From the NCBI GenBank assembly GCA_020629055.1, contig JAHDEB010000004.1, positions 1 to 64,000 of the forward strand: a stretch of 64,000 nt of DNA, given 5' to 3'. Both the position numbers and the translations under genes were made by a program. Below are positions 47,954-56,932 of this stretch, one piece after another (the first letter of the stretch is position 1; the number at the start of each line of letters is the position of its first letter). The stretch is from Chloroflexota bacterium. Lineage in GTDB: Bacteria; Chloroflexota; Anaerolineae; Promineifilales; Promineifilaceae. Under the pieces are notes generated by a model, which searched no databases, was not told the DNA's origin, and worked only from the letters and a program-made list of their open reading frames with translations.

Positions 47954-49570
47954 ATGACAACTCAAAAAAACATCCTCTTTATCATGACCGATCAACTTCG
48001 CTGGGACTATCTATCTTGCTACGGCCATCCCCATCTGCAAACCCCACATATCGATGCCCTAGCCGCACGTGGTGTCCGGTTTGATCGGGCGTATTGTAAT
48101 GCACCGATATGCGGCCCATCCCGCAGCTGTTTCTATACCGGGCGCAGCATGTTTAGCAATGGGCAATATTGGAACTCATTCCCGAATCGGGCCAGCGAAT
48201 CAACCATTCCTGATTACTTACGGCCGCACGGCTATCGGTCAGCCGTCGTCGGAAAACTACACGCCCGGCCAGACAACGCAGAGATTGAGCGGCTAGGCAT
48301 CGACCCAAACTCAACGGTAGCCACGCGGCTGGCCCATGCAGGATTTGAACCGTTTGAACGTGATGACGGGATCAATCCTGACCATCTAGTTTCAAACTTT
48401 GGTCTAGCAAAAAACTATAACAACTATCTGCACAAACTGGGGTATGACACCCCTAATCCATGGCAACAAAATGCCAACAGCACCGTCGGGGACGACGGCA
48501 CCATTCTGAATGGATTTTACATGCAACATAACGACAAACGAGCCAATATCGCTGAAGAGCATTCTGAAACCCCTTACATGACAACACGGGCGATGGAATG
48601 TATCGAAGCGATGGGAGACACCCCGTGGTGCATTCACCTGAGCTATATCAAACCCCATTGGCCCTACATGGCTCCGGCCCCGTACCATGACATGTACAAT
48701 GAGTCGCACTTTTTACCCAGGGTGGCCAGCGAAGTAGAACTCGAAAATCCACATCCGGTCTATCAAGCGTTTATGGACATTCGAGGATCGAAACATTTTG
48801 TTCGGGACGAAGTGCGTCACACGGTCATGAAAGGGTATATGGGATTGGTCAAACAGATTGATGACCAGATCGGCCGGTTAATCCGATGGCTGGATGACAA
48901 AGGGTTAACTGACGAAACTATGATCGTTTTCACCAGCGACCATGGTGATTACTTGGGGGACCATTGGCTAAGTGAAAAAGATATTTTCCATGAGCCATCG
49001 GTGCGTATTCCGATGATTGTGGTTGACCCCTCTGCTGAAGCAAACGGTACCCGTGGCACCGTTTGTGACAAATTTGTAGAGGGGATCGATTTGGCCCCGA
49101 CTTTCTTAGAGCTAGCTGGTGGAAAAGCGATACCGCATAAGCTAGAAGGGCGATCATTAATCCCACTTTTACACGGTCAGCAAGATGTCGCTTGGCGAGA
49201 TCACACGGTGATCGAAACCGGTTACGCCGGCCGGGAAGCACGTCAAAATCTTGGCCTAGCCCCGTCAGACTGTCGCGGCTACATGGTGCGAAACGAACGC
49301 TGGAAATACATTTTGTGGGATGGCGGGTTTCGGCCGCAGCTGTTTGATATGATCAATGACCCGAACGAATTTGTGGACTTAGGTGCATCGGCCGAATATG
49401 AAGATGTCCGTCGGGACATGCATGAAAAAATCTTTCTCTGGATGCGTAAGCGGCAAATGGGAACCATCAGCGATGAAGATGCGGCACGTGTGATTGGATC
49501 ACACAATGAAGATCGGGTCGGTGTTTATATCGGCTATTGGAGCGAAGATGAAGGGCCGTTCTTGGATTAA
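47954..49570 (+). CDS. Sulfatase family hydrolase
   Basis: NILFIMTDQLRWDYLSCYG; formylglycine-type site APICGPSRSCFYTGR (Cys codon 48110-48112); TSDHGDYLGDH. Confidence 0.95.
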   Translation: MTTQKNILFIMTDQLRWDYLSCYGHPHLQTPHIDALAARGVRFDRAYCNAPICGPSRSCFYTGRSMFSNGQYWNSFPNRASESTIPDYLRPHGYRSAVVGKLHARPDNAEIERLGIDPNSTVATRLAHAGFEPFERDDGINPDHLVSNFGLAKNYNNYLHKLGYDTPNPWQQNANSTVGDDGTILNGFYMQHNDKRANIAEEHSETPYMTTRAMECIEAMGDTPWCIHLSYIKPHWPYMAPAPYHDMYNESHFLPRVASEVELENPHPVYQAFMDIRGSKHFVRDEVRHTVMKGYMGLVKQIDDQIGRLIRWLDDKGLTDETMIVFTSDHGDYLGDHWLSEKDIFHEPSVRIPMIVVDPSAEANGTRGTVCDKFVEGIDLAPTFLELAGGKAIPHKLEGRSLIPLLHGQQDVAWRDHTVIETGYAGREARQNLGLAPSDCRGYMVRNERWKYILWDGGFRPQLFDMINDPNEFVDLGASAEYEDVRRDMHEKIFLWMRKRQMGTISDEDAARVIGSHNEDRVGVYIGYWSEDEGPFLD

Positions 49571-49598
49571 GTGGGCCGAGACTACCCCCCAAACCGAT

Positions 49599-50435
49599 CT
49601 ATAGGTTCTGAAAGAACTCCGGCAACCCTTCATTTAATTTCAGCCGGTAAGCGGTAAATAACCGGCGAGCATCAAAACCGGGCCAATCTTTTGGCAATAA
49701 AATCGTCGGCAAATTCGGATCTTGACGCGGGAATGGCTGGAACTCAAAGGTCAGCATAAAGCGGGTACGAAATCGCTCTTCGGCCGACATCGTCGCGATT
49801 TGCGCATCGCGCCCCTCAAAGCGAGTTTCCCACCGCGAAACAAACTCCGCATACGCTTGCTCAAGCGTCTCTAGATCCCAACATTTCGCCACAATTTCAT
49901 TGTCGGTCATCAGCCCAACCCGACGGCCGTTAAAAAGCGACACCTGCGCCCGAATCCCCATCTCTGTCACGATTTTCTCAAGCTCCACCTGCCGATTATG
50001 GGCACCAATCCAAGTACCAGGGGCCAAATTGCCAAAGCCGAACCAAACCAGCTTTTTACGTAGTTCGTTGCGCAGCGGTCGTTTTTCCTCTGGTAACGAG
50101 TAAACCACTACCTGCCAATCCCCATCCCAATTGTCAATCGGTGTTTCAAAGATCCGCTTGCCACCTTGCGCAATAATCTCCCGCCCCTGCGATGTAATCT
50201 CATACCGGCTACGTCGGCCGTCTTTAATCGTTTCAAACCACCCCTGCTGCTTCATACGGGACAAGGTTGTGCGTGCCGCCCGGTCGCTCACCCCGAGTAG
50301 GTTGAGCAAATAAAGCAGCTCATGCGTCCATGCCCACCCATCTTTGTACGGCAAAATGTAGTCAGCAAATAAATTAAAGACAAAAAATTGGGTACTGCCT
50401 TTTGTCTCGGTCACGGTCTGAAGATCTGGAAGCAT
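49599..50435 (-). CDS. PaaX family transcriptional regulator
   Basis: FNLFADYILPYKDGWAWTHELLYLLNLLGVSDRAARTTLSRMKQQGWFETIKDGRRSRYEIT; WDGDWQVVVYSLPEEKRPLRNELRKKLVWFGFG. Confidence 0.92.
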   Translation of the reverse strand: MLPDLQTVTETKGSTQFFVFNLFADYILPYKDGWAWTHELLYLLNLLGVSDRAARTTLSRMKQQGWFETIKDGRRSRYEITSQGREIIAQGGKRIFETPIDNWDGDWQVVVYSLPEEKRPLRNELRKKLVWFGFGNLAPGTWIGAHNRQVELEKIVTEMGIRAQVSLFNGRRVGLMTDNEIVAKCWDLETLEQAYAEFVSRWETRFEGRDAQIATMSAEERFRTRFMLTFEFQPFPRQDPNLPTILLPKDWPGFDARRLFTAYRLKLNEGLPEFFQNL

Positions 50436-50580
50436 GGAGCGAGTATATCAGGAATCGATTCAATTTCATCTTGACAACTCTGATATTTTTGATAACTTAC
50501 ATCACATATTATTTACGACCGTTTCAAATATGCGACATGTCAAGCTGTGACGCAGATGCACAATCGACACGACTAATTCT

Positions 50581-52917
50581 ATGAAAATTTCTGTGATAGG
50601 TGGTGGCCCCGGTGGGCTCTACTTCGCCCTTCTAGCCAAAAAAGAATGGCCCGAATACGATATTTCAGTCTATGAACGGAACCGTCACGACGATACCTTC
50701 GGGTTCGGTGTGGTTTTTAGTGACGAAACGCTCGGTGTGTTCCAAGAATATGACACACCTTCTTATGAAGCGATTCGACGCAATTTCGCCTACTGGGACG
50801 ACGTTGAAATCGTTTTTAAAGGTGAGTCGTTTGTCATTGGGGGGAACGGCTTTGCAGGCTGCTCGCGAAAATCATTGCTGTTGCTATTACAAGCGCGCTG
50901 TCGTGAATTGGGGGTGCAGCTGAATTTCGAAAGTGAATTTGATCCCGCAATGCTTGATCAGCCCCCGTTTAACGATAGTGACCTGATTGTCGCGGCCGAT
51001 GGCTTAAACAGCCGCATCCGCACAAACAATGTTGATCATTTTGGCACCCAAATTGATCGGCGCGAAAACATCTTCTGCTGGGTTGGCTCTACGCGTGAAT
51101 TTGACTCTTTTGAATACCACTTTCTCGAAACAGAACATGGGCCGATGGTTGCTCACTGCTATCAATACGAAGCAAACGCCAGCACTTGGGTCATCGAAAC
51201 TTCGAAAGAAACGTGGGCTGGCTTGGGGTTTGACAAGCTAGATGATTCAAAAGCCGAGCACCTGCCTCTGCTTGAAAAACTATTCGCCAAACGGCTAGAT
51301 GGGCACAAGCTCATCGATAATCGATCCCATTGGATTCACTTTCCGATGGTGCGCAACGAAACTTGGGTCAAAGACAACATCGTTTTGTTGGGGGACGCCA
51401 AAGCAACCGCCCACTTCTCTATCGGGTCGGGTACAAAACTGGCGATGGAAGATTCGACCGCATTGCTCGAAGCGCTTCGGGCGAAAAACTCTGTGCCAGA
51501 GGCGTTGGCCAAATATGAAGATTTACGCCGTGATGATGTCGGCCGCTTGCAACATTCGGCCGATGTATCCCTCAAATGGTTCGAAGCGATGGATCGGCAT
51601 TGGCACCTGGATCCAGAACAGTTCGCCTTCGGGGTAATGTCCCGATCGAAGCAGGTCACATACGAAAATTTAATCATGCGCGATGCGACTTTTATCGAAC
51701 GTGTTCAGGGGTGGTTTAACAAAGATTTAGACGTACATCCCAATACGCCGCCGATGTTTACCCCTTTTCGCCTGCGCCAAATGGAATTAAAAAATCGGGT
51801 CGTTATGTCGCCGATGGCCCAATATTCGGCCGAAGATGGCATGCCGACCGATTGGCACTTGGTCCATTTAGGCAGCCGCGCGGCCGGTGGTGCCGGTCTA
51901 ATCTTTACAGAGATGACTTGTACCAGCCCAGACGCCCGCATTACACCCGGCTGCCCCGGCATTTGGAACGAAGCGCAGACGGCCGCATGGAAACGAATCG
52001 TCGACTTTGCCCACGCCAACAGCGATGCCAAGATGTGCATGCAGTTGGGCCATGCCGGGCGCAAAGGGTCGACCAAACGGGCTTGGGACGGGATTGATCA
52101 ACCCCTAGACAGCGAAGCTGAACCGAATTGGCCGCTGCTTTCCGCCTCTGCCATCCCCTATATCGATGGGGTCAGCCAAACGCCCAAAGCGATCGATCAA
52201 AACGACATCGACCAAATCGTGGCTGAGTTTGCCCGTTCAACCCGATATGCGGATCAGGCCGGGTTCGACATGCTTGAAATTCATATGGCCCACGGCTATC
52301 TGCTGGCCAGCTTTATCTCCCCACTCACCAACTTACGCACAGACGAATACGGTGGCTCTGTTGAAAATCGGATGCGCTTTCCACTGCAGGTGTTTGCCGC
52401 CTGTCGCCAAGTTTGGCCCGACCATAAGCCGATGTCGGTCCGCATTTCCGCATCTGACTGGTGGGAAGGTGGTCTGAGCGAGGCTGATTTAATCGCCATA
52501 GCAAAAATGCTCAAAGCGGCCGGGGTCGATCTCATCGATGTCTCTTCGGGGCAAACGGTGAAGTTTGAACAGCCGGTTTACGGCCGTATGTTCCAAACCC
52601 CCTTTGCCGACACTGTCCGAATGGAGGCCGATATCCCCACGATGTCGGTTGGAAATATTTACAACGCCGACCATGTCAACACGATTTTGCTGCAAGGTCG
52701 GGCCGATCTGGTTGCGCTGGCTCGGCCGCATCTGACCAGTTCATCCTTCACGGCCGAGGCGGCTGCGTGGTATGACTTCAGAGGGCACGACTGGCCCAAA
52801 CAATATCATTCTGGCCGCAATCAGGCGTTCCAACTGGCGGAAAAAGAGCGCGAAGAGTACGGACGGATGCGGGCCGCATTACGGCCGCCGACGCATGAGG
52901 TTAAAAGTGATGAGTGA
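50581..52917 (+). CDS. FAD monooxygenase/OYE reductase fusion: salicylyl-CoA 5-hydroxylase or 2-aminobenzoyl-CoA monooxygenase/reductase type
   Basis: N-term GGGPGGLYFALLAKKEWPEYDISVYERNRHDDTFGFGVVFSDETL; C-term LKNRVVMSPMAQYSAEDGMPTDWHLVHLGSRAAGGAGLIFTEMT (OYE). Confidence 0.9.
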   Translation: MKISVIGGGPGGLYFALLAKKEWPEYDISVYERNRHDDTFGFGVVFSDETLGVFQEYDTPSYEAIRRNFAYWDDVEIVFKGESFVIGGNGFAGCSRKSLLLLLQARCRELGVQLNFESEFDPAMLDQPPFNDSDLIVAADGLNSRIRTNNVDHFGTQIDRRENIFCWVGSTREFDSFEYHFLETEHGPMVAHCYQYEANASTWVIETSKETWAGLGFDKLDDSKAEHLPLLEKLFAKRLDGHKLIDNRSHWIHFPMVRNETWVKDNIVLLGDAKATAHFSIGSGTKLAMEDSTALLEALRAKNSVPEALAKYEDLRRDDVGRLQHSADVSLKWFEAMDRHWHLDPEQFAFGVMSRSKQVTYENLIMRDATFIERVQGWFNKDLDVHPNTPPMFTPFRLRQMELKNRVVMSPMAQYSAEDGMPTDWHLVHLGSRAAGGAGLIFTEMTCTSPDARITPGCPGIWNEAQTAAWKRIVDFAHANSDAKMCMQLGHAGRKGSTKRAWDGIDQPLDSEAEPNWPLLSASAIPYIDGVSQTPKAIDQNDIDQIVAEFARSTRYADQAGFDMLEIHMAHGYLLASFISPLTNLRTDEYGGSVENRMRFPLQVFAACRQVWPDHKPMSVRISASDWWEGGLSEADLIAIAKMLKAAGVDLIDVSSGQTVKFEQPVYGRMFQTPFADTVRMEADIPTMSVGNIYNADHVNTILLQGRADLVALARPHLTSSSFTAEAAAWYDFRGHDWPKQYHSGRNQAFQLAEKEREEYGRMRAALRPPTHEVKSDE

Positions 52918-52960
52918 CCGGTGGGTCGGTGTTCGGTGCCCGTCGCGCCGGTGAGCAATC

Positions 52961-53386
52961 ATGATAAATGCATTCATAACAACCAAAACAGTTCGCTTTG
53001 AACATTGTGATCCGGCCGGACTCATCTTTTATCCGCGCTATTTTCAACTGTCCCATCAGGTGATCGAAGATTGGTTCAAAGATGGCTTAGGCCACTCACA
53101 CGCCGATCTGGTCGTCAACCAACGCATTGGTATTCCGACGGTGCATGTTGAGGCCAGCTTTTTAGCCGCCAGCCGTTTAGAAGAAATTCTCGAGTACACA
53201 TTACAGGTTGAAAAACTAGGCAACAGCTCGGTCAAATTAAACATCGAGGCGCACCATAACAATGAGCTGCGCTGCCAAATCAAACAGGTGATCGTGTTTT
53301 CCCAGCTCGATCCTCAAGACGTCAAAAGTATGCCGATTCCTGATGAGATTCGGACACAAATGCAAAATTTTTTAAGAATAGAGTGA
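52961..53386 (+). CDS. Hotdog-fold acyl-CoA thioesterase (4-hydroxybenzoyl-CoA thioesterase/YbgC-like)
   Basis: TTKTVRFEHCDPAGLIFYPRYFQLSHQVIEDWF. Confidence 0.92.
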   Translation: MINAFITTKTVRFEHCDPAGLIFYPRYFQLSHQVIEDWFKDGLGHSHADLVVNQRIGIPTVHVEASFLAASRLEEILEYTLQVEKLGNSSVKLNIEAHHNNELRCQIKQVIVFSQLDPQDVKSMPIPDEIRTQMQNFLRIE

Positions 53387-53467
53387 AGAGACTAGAGAAA
53401 AGAAGTCTGTGAGCAAATGCCTTGCTTATCTCTTTTCTCTCCCCTCTCTTCTTCTTATGGAGAGAAA

Positions 53468-55048
53468 ATGAAGGCTTCAGATTTACCCATTCAGTACAAC
53501 GCGATTGAAATTCTGGAACATAATTTGGCAGAACGTGCCGATAAACAGGCGCTGTTTTCTGACCCACGCACGCTGACATTTCGTGAAATTTCGGCCGAGG
53601 CAAACCAAGTGGGCAACGCCCTGAAAGCATGTGGTGTACGGCCGGGTGAATATGTGGGGCTGCTGGCGCATGATTCGGCCGAATGGGTCGCCTGCTTTTT
53701 CGGCACCCTGAAAATCGGGGCGATCCACATCGGCATGAACACCCTGCTGACGGCGGCCGAGTACGACTATATTTTAAAAGATAGTCGGGCACGGGTGCTG
53801 ATCGTGAGTGAAGCGATATGGGACAAAGTAGACGCAATCCGCGAAGCAAACCCGCAGCTTGAGCACATCATTGTGATCGGCGAAAAGCCAAGTGTAGGGG
53901 AGGAGAAGCCACTATCCCCTAACATCCAACATCTAACTTCTTATGTTGACTGGATTAGCGGGCAATCGGCCGAATGTGACACGTTCACGACCCATCGGGA
54001 AGATATCGCCACGCTCAACTACTCCAGCGGATCGACCGGCCAGCCTAAAGGGATTTTGCACGCCCACAAAGATCTGATTATCACCGCCGTTTTGTGGGGG
54101 CAAAACATCATGAAGCTGACAGCCAACGACCGGACGTTTGCGTTGGCCAAGCTATTTTTCACCTTCGGGACGGGCGGCAACCTGCTTATGCCATTCTCTG
54201 TGGGAGCCAGCACAGTCTTATTTGCTGGCTCTCCCAGGGTTGCCACCGACGTGTTGGCCCAGGTCACAAAATTTAAGCCAACGATTTTCTACAACTCACC
54301 CACCGGCTACGCCATGAGTCTGGCACTGCCTGATCTATTGACCAGCTATGATTTATCATCATTAAGATTGTGCGTGTCGGCCGGAGAGGCGCTGCCAGCA
54401 CCGATTTGGCACCAGTGGAAAGAGACAACGGGGCTAGACATCATCGATGGCATCGGGGCGACAGAGGTCTACCATATCTTCATTTCTAATCGGCCGGACG
54501 ACATTAAACCTGGGGCCAGCGGCAAACCGGTTCCTGGATTTGAGGTACGGATTGTTGACGAAAATTGGAAAGATGTAGCCCAAGGGGACATCGGAAATCT
54601 GATCTTAAAAGGAGATTCGATATCACTCAGCTACCTGCACCAATATGAAAAAAGCAAGCAGACGTTTGTCGGGGACTGGCTGTTTACCGGTGACAAATAT
54701 TTTGTCGATGAAGACGGCTATTATCATCACGCTGGCCGCTCTGACGACATGATGAAAGTGGGCGGCATTTGGGCATCCCCCATGGAGATTGAGAGCACGA
54801 TTATTAGCCATCCGGCCGTGGTTGAATGCGCCGTCGTCTCAAAAACAGATGATTCTGACCTGATTAAACCGAAAGCGTTTGTGGTCCTGATGGCGGATCA
54901 AACCGCGAGCCCAGAACTTGAAAAAGAACTAATCGAATATTGCCGAGAAAAGATGGCAGGCTACAAACGACCGCGCTGGGTTGAGTTCGTGGATGCATTG
55001 CCGAAAACAGCTACCGGCAAAATTCAACGCTTTAAATTGAGAGGGTAA
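53468..55048 (+). CDS. AMP-forming aryl-CoA ligase (benzoate/2-aminobenzoate-CoA ligase-like)
   Basis: LNYSSGSTGQPKGILHAHKD, IDGIGATEVYHIFISNRPDDIKPGASGKPVPGFEVRIVDE, PKTATGKIQRFKLRG; ATG 53468 with gagag RBS preferred over listed ORF start 53417. Confidence 0.92.
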   Translation: MKASDLPIQYNAIEILEHNLAERADKQALFSDPRTLTFREISAEANQVGNALKACGVRPGEYVGLLAHDSAEWVACFFGTLKIGAIHIGMNTLLTAAEYDYILKDSRARVLIVSEAIWDKVDAIREANPQLEHIIVIGEKPSVGEEKPLSPNIQHLTSYVDWISGQSAECDTFTTHREDIATLNYSSGSTGQPKGILHAHKDLIITAVLWGQNIMKLTANDRTFALAKLFFTFGTGGNLLMPFSVGASTVLFAGSPRVATDVLAQVTKFKPTIFYNSPTGYAMSLALPDLLTSYDLSSLRLCVSAGEALPAPIWHQWKETTGLDIIDGIGATEVYHIFISNRPDDIKPGASGKPVPGFEVRIVDENWKDVAQGDIGNLILKGDSISLSYLHQYEKSKQTFVGDWLFTGDKYFVDEDGYYHHAGRSDDMMKVGGIWASPMEIESTIISHPAVVECAVVSKTDDSDLIKPKAFVVLMADQTASPELEKELIEYCREKMAGYKRPRWVEFVDALPKTATGKIQRFKLRG

Positions 55049-55054
55049 TCAAAA

Positions 55055-55206
55055 TCGGGGCGAGACAATTTGTGGAAATTGATCTCATTCCGACAGGTTC
55101 GCCATCAAATTGCCGTAGCCCCTACGATTTATTGCGTAGGGGGCTATGGCATTCGCACGGTGAGTTTGGCAATTTCAGTCAATTCACAGCGAATGTCTCG
55201 CCCCGA
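55055..55206. repeat. Nested inverted-repeat intergenic element
   Basis: Outer TCGGGGCGAGACA (55055-55067) / TGTCTCGCCCCGA (55194-55206), perfect 13 bp; inner GCCGTAGCCCCTACG / GCGTAGGGGGCTATGGC (55112-55150). Confidence 0.8.
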
Positions 55207-55283
55207 AATGGCAACAACATGGCTAATTTCGCCCACATGTCGTTGACCTGGGCAACTTCTGATTTTCATCTATATTTGCCAGC

Positions 55284-56291
55284 ATGAAAATCCTAATCAT
55301 CAACCAGACCGAAGTCGGTCAGCTTCTCCCCTATGACGAAGCGATCGGAGCGATGCGGGGGGCCTTTACCGCCCTGGCTAAAGGCAAAACAATTCAACCA
55401 CTCCGGCCGATTTTGTGGCTACCTGAAAAAGTCGGTGCTTTGGGGATGATGCCCGCTTACCTAGAACCGATTGAAGCGATGGGGATCAAAGTCGTGAGCG
55501 TCTTCCCCGACAATCACGGCACTGAATATGATTCACACCAAGGGTCTGTGATGCTGTTTGAAACCAAGCACGGCCGACTGCTTTCCTTGATGGATGCGAG
55601 CGAAATGACGGCGATCCGGACAGCGGCCGCAACCGCTGTAGCAACCGATCTGCTGGCCCACCCTGAAGCAACAGACCTAGCGATTTTAGGCTCCGGCACT
55701 CAGGCCCGCTCCCATATTGCCGCGATGCTTGAAATTCGGCCGACAATTGAACGGGTCAAGGTGTGGAGCCGTAACGGTGACCATGCGGCCGAATTTGCGA
55801 GCAAAGCGGCCGCCAAATTCGGTGTGCCGGTCAGCGTGGCCGATTCTGTCGCGGAATGTGTCAAAGACACCCAAATCATCTGCACCACAACCGCCGCCCC
55901 TGAACCGATCCTCTTCAGCCATATGCTTGACCAAGGCACACACATCAACGCGGTCGGCTCTAGCGTGCCGTTTGCACGTGAAATCGACTCGGCCACGATG
56001 CAACAAGCCGCTTTGTTCGTTGATCGTCGCGAATCTACCATCAACGAATCAGGGGATTTTTTGATGGCAAAAGCGGATGGTGTCATTGATGAAGACAGCA
56101 TCGAAGCGGAAATCGGCGAACTCCTAATCGGGCAACATCCCGGCCGGTCAAGCTATCAAGAAATCACCCTGTTTAAATCATTGGGGCTAGCGATAGAAGA
56201 TGTCGCGGCCGCGCATCACATCTATAAAAAAGCGGTAGAAAAAGGTGTCGGCACTTGGGTAGAACTGGGTGGAGAACGGCCGGAATTTTAA
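55284..56291 (+). CDS. Ornithine cyclodeaminase/mu-crystallin family protein
   Basis: ALGMMPAYLEPIEAMGIKVVSVFPDNHGTEYDSHQGSVMLFETKHGRLLSLMDASEMTAIRTAAATAVATDLLA; LAILGSGTQARSHI. Confidence 0.94.
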   Translation: MKILIINQTEVGQLLPYDEAIGAMRGAFTALAKGKTIQPLRPILWLPEKVGALGMMPAYLEPIEAMGIKVVSVFPDNHGTEYDSHQGSVMLFETKHGRLLSLMDASEMTAIRTAAATAVATDLLAHPEATDLAILGSGTQARSHIAAMLEIRPTIERVKVWSRNGDHAAEFASKAAAKFGVPVSVADSVAECVKDTQIICTTTAAPEPILFSHMLDQGTHINAVGSSVPFAREIDSATMQQAALFVDRRESTINESGDFLMAKADGVIDEDSIEAEIGELLIGQHPGRSSYQEITLFKSLGLAIEDVAAAHHIYKKAVEKGVGTWVELGGERPEF

Positions 56292-56300
56292 AATTTTACC

Positions 56301-56373
56301 GTAGGGGTCGAAGGGGTCGGGTTCAACTGGGCTCCGAAGAGAAGAGATGTTTCCGACCCCTTCGCCCCCTACG
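56301..56373. repeat. Intergenic palindromic repeat family A, copy 2
   Basis: GTAGGGGTCGAAGGGGTCGG ... CCGACCCCTTCGCCCCCTACG. Confidence 0.8.
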
Positions 56374-56397
56374 AAAACAATTTACTGAGGAAATATA

Positions 56398-56838
56398 ATG
56401 TCAAACGAACCAGAAGATCTAAAACAATATGTAGAAAGCCACGGCGGCATTCACGCCGTGAGGGGTGGTGGGCCAACCAATCGCTCTTGGAACGGTATCC
56501 GCTACAAAACCGGTCTATCCGGCAAAAACGTCGGTTCACAAAATCTATCGATGAACGTCGCCACCGTCCCCCCAGGTGCCATCGCCTATGCCCACATCCA
56601 TGATGGGTTTGAAGTAATGCTGTTTATCCTAAAAGGAAAAGTACGTCATGAATACGGCGAAGGGTTGGTCCATTCAGTCGATCATGAAGCGGGTGACTTT
56701 ATTTATATCGAGCCAGGCATCCCGCACGAGGTGTTTAACATCGGTGACGGTGAGCTACAGGCGGTTGTCGCTCGCTCGGCCGCAGATGAATGGGACAAAA
56801 TCGTTGATTATCCATCACCTAACAGACCTGTAGACTAG
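56398..56838 (+). CDS. Cupin domain protein
   Basis: PPGAIAYAHIHDGFEVMLFILKGKVRHEYGEGLVHSVDHEAGDFIYIEPGIPHEVFNIGD. Confidence 0.92.
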   Translation: MSNEPEDLKQYVESHGGIHAVRGGGPTNRSWNGIRYKTGLSGKNVGSQNLSMNVATVPPGAIAYAHIHDGFEVMLFILKGKVRHEYGEGLVHSVDHEAGDFIYIEPGIPHEVFNIGDGELQAVVARSAADEWDKIVDYPSPNRPVD

Positions 56839-56924
56839 TAAGCCGGTAATCGGTAGGCCGGTGGGCTTCGACAAGCTCAGCCACCTACTGACCTACCGAA
56901 TACTGAATACTGAATACCGCCCCA
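56839..56924. repeat. Intergenic hairpin-rich repeat family D, copy 2
   Basis: CCGGTAATCGGTAGGCCGGTGGGCTTCGACAAGCTCAGCCACCTACTGACCTACCG; related CCGGTG/TTCGGT sequence at 52914-52957 and 58914-58990. Confidence 0.5.
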
Positions 56925-56932
56925 TCGAACCA

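Noticed and set aside
55072-55287. ORF of 71 aa between aryl-CoA ligase and OCD
   Set aside because: Lies within a nested palindrome; translation has no family features.
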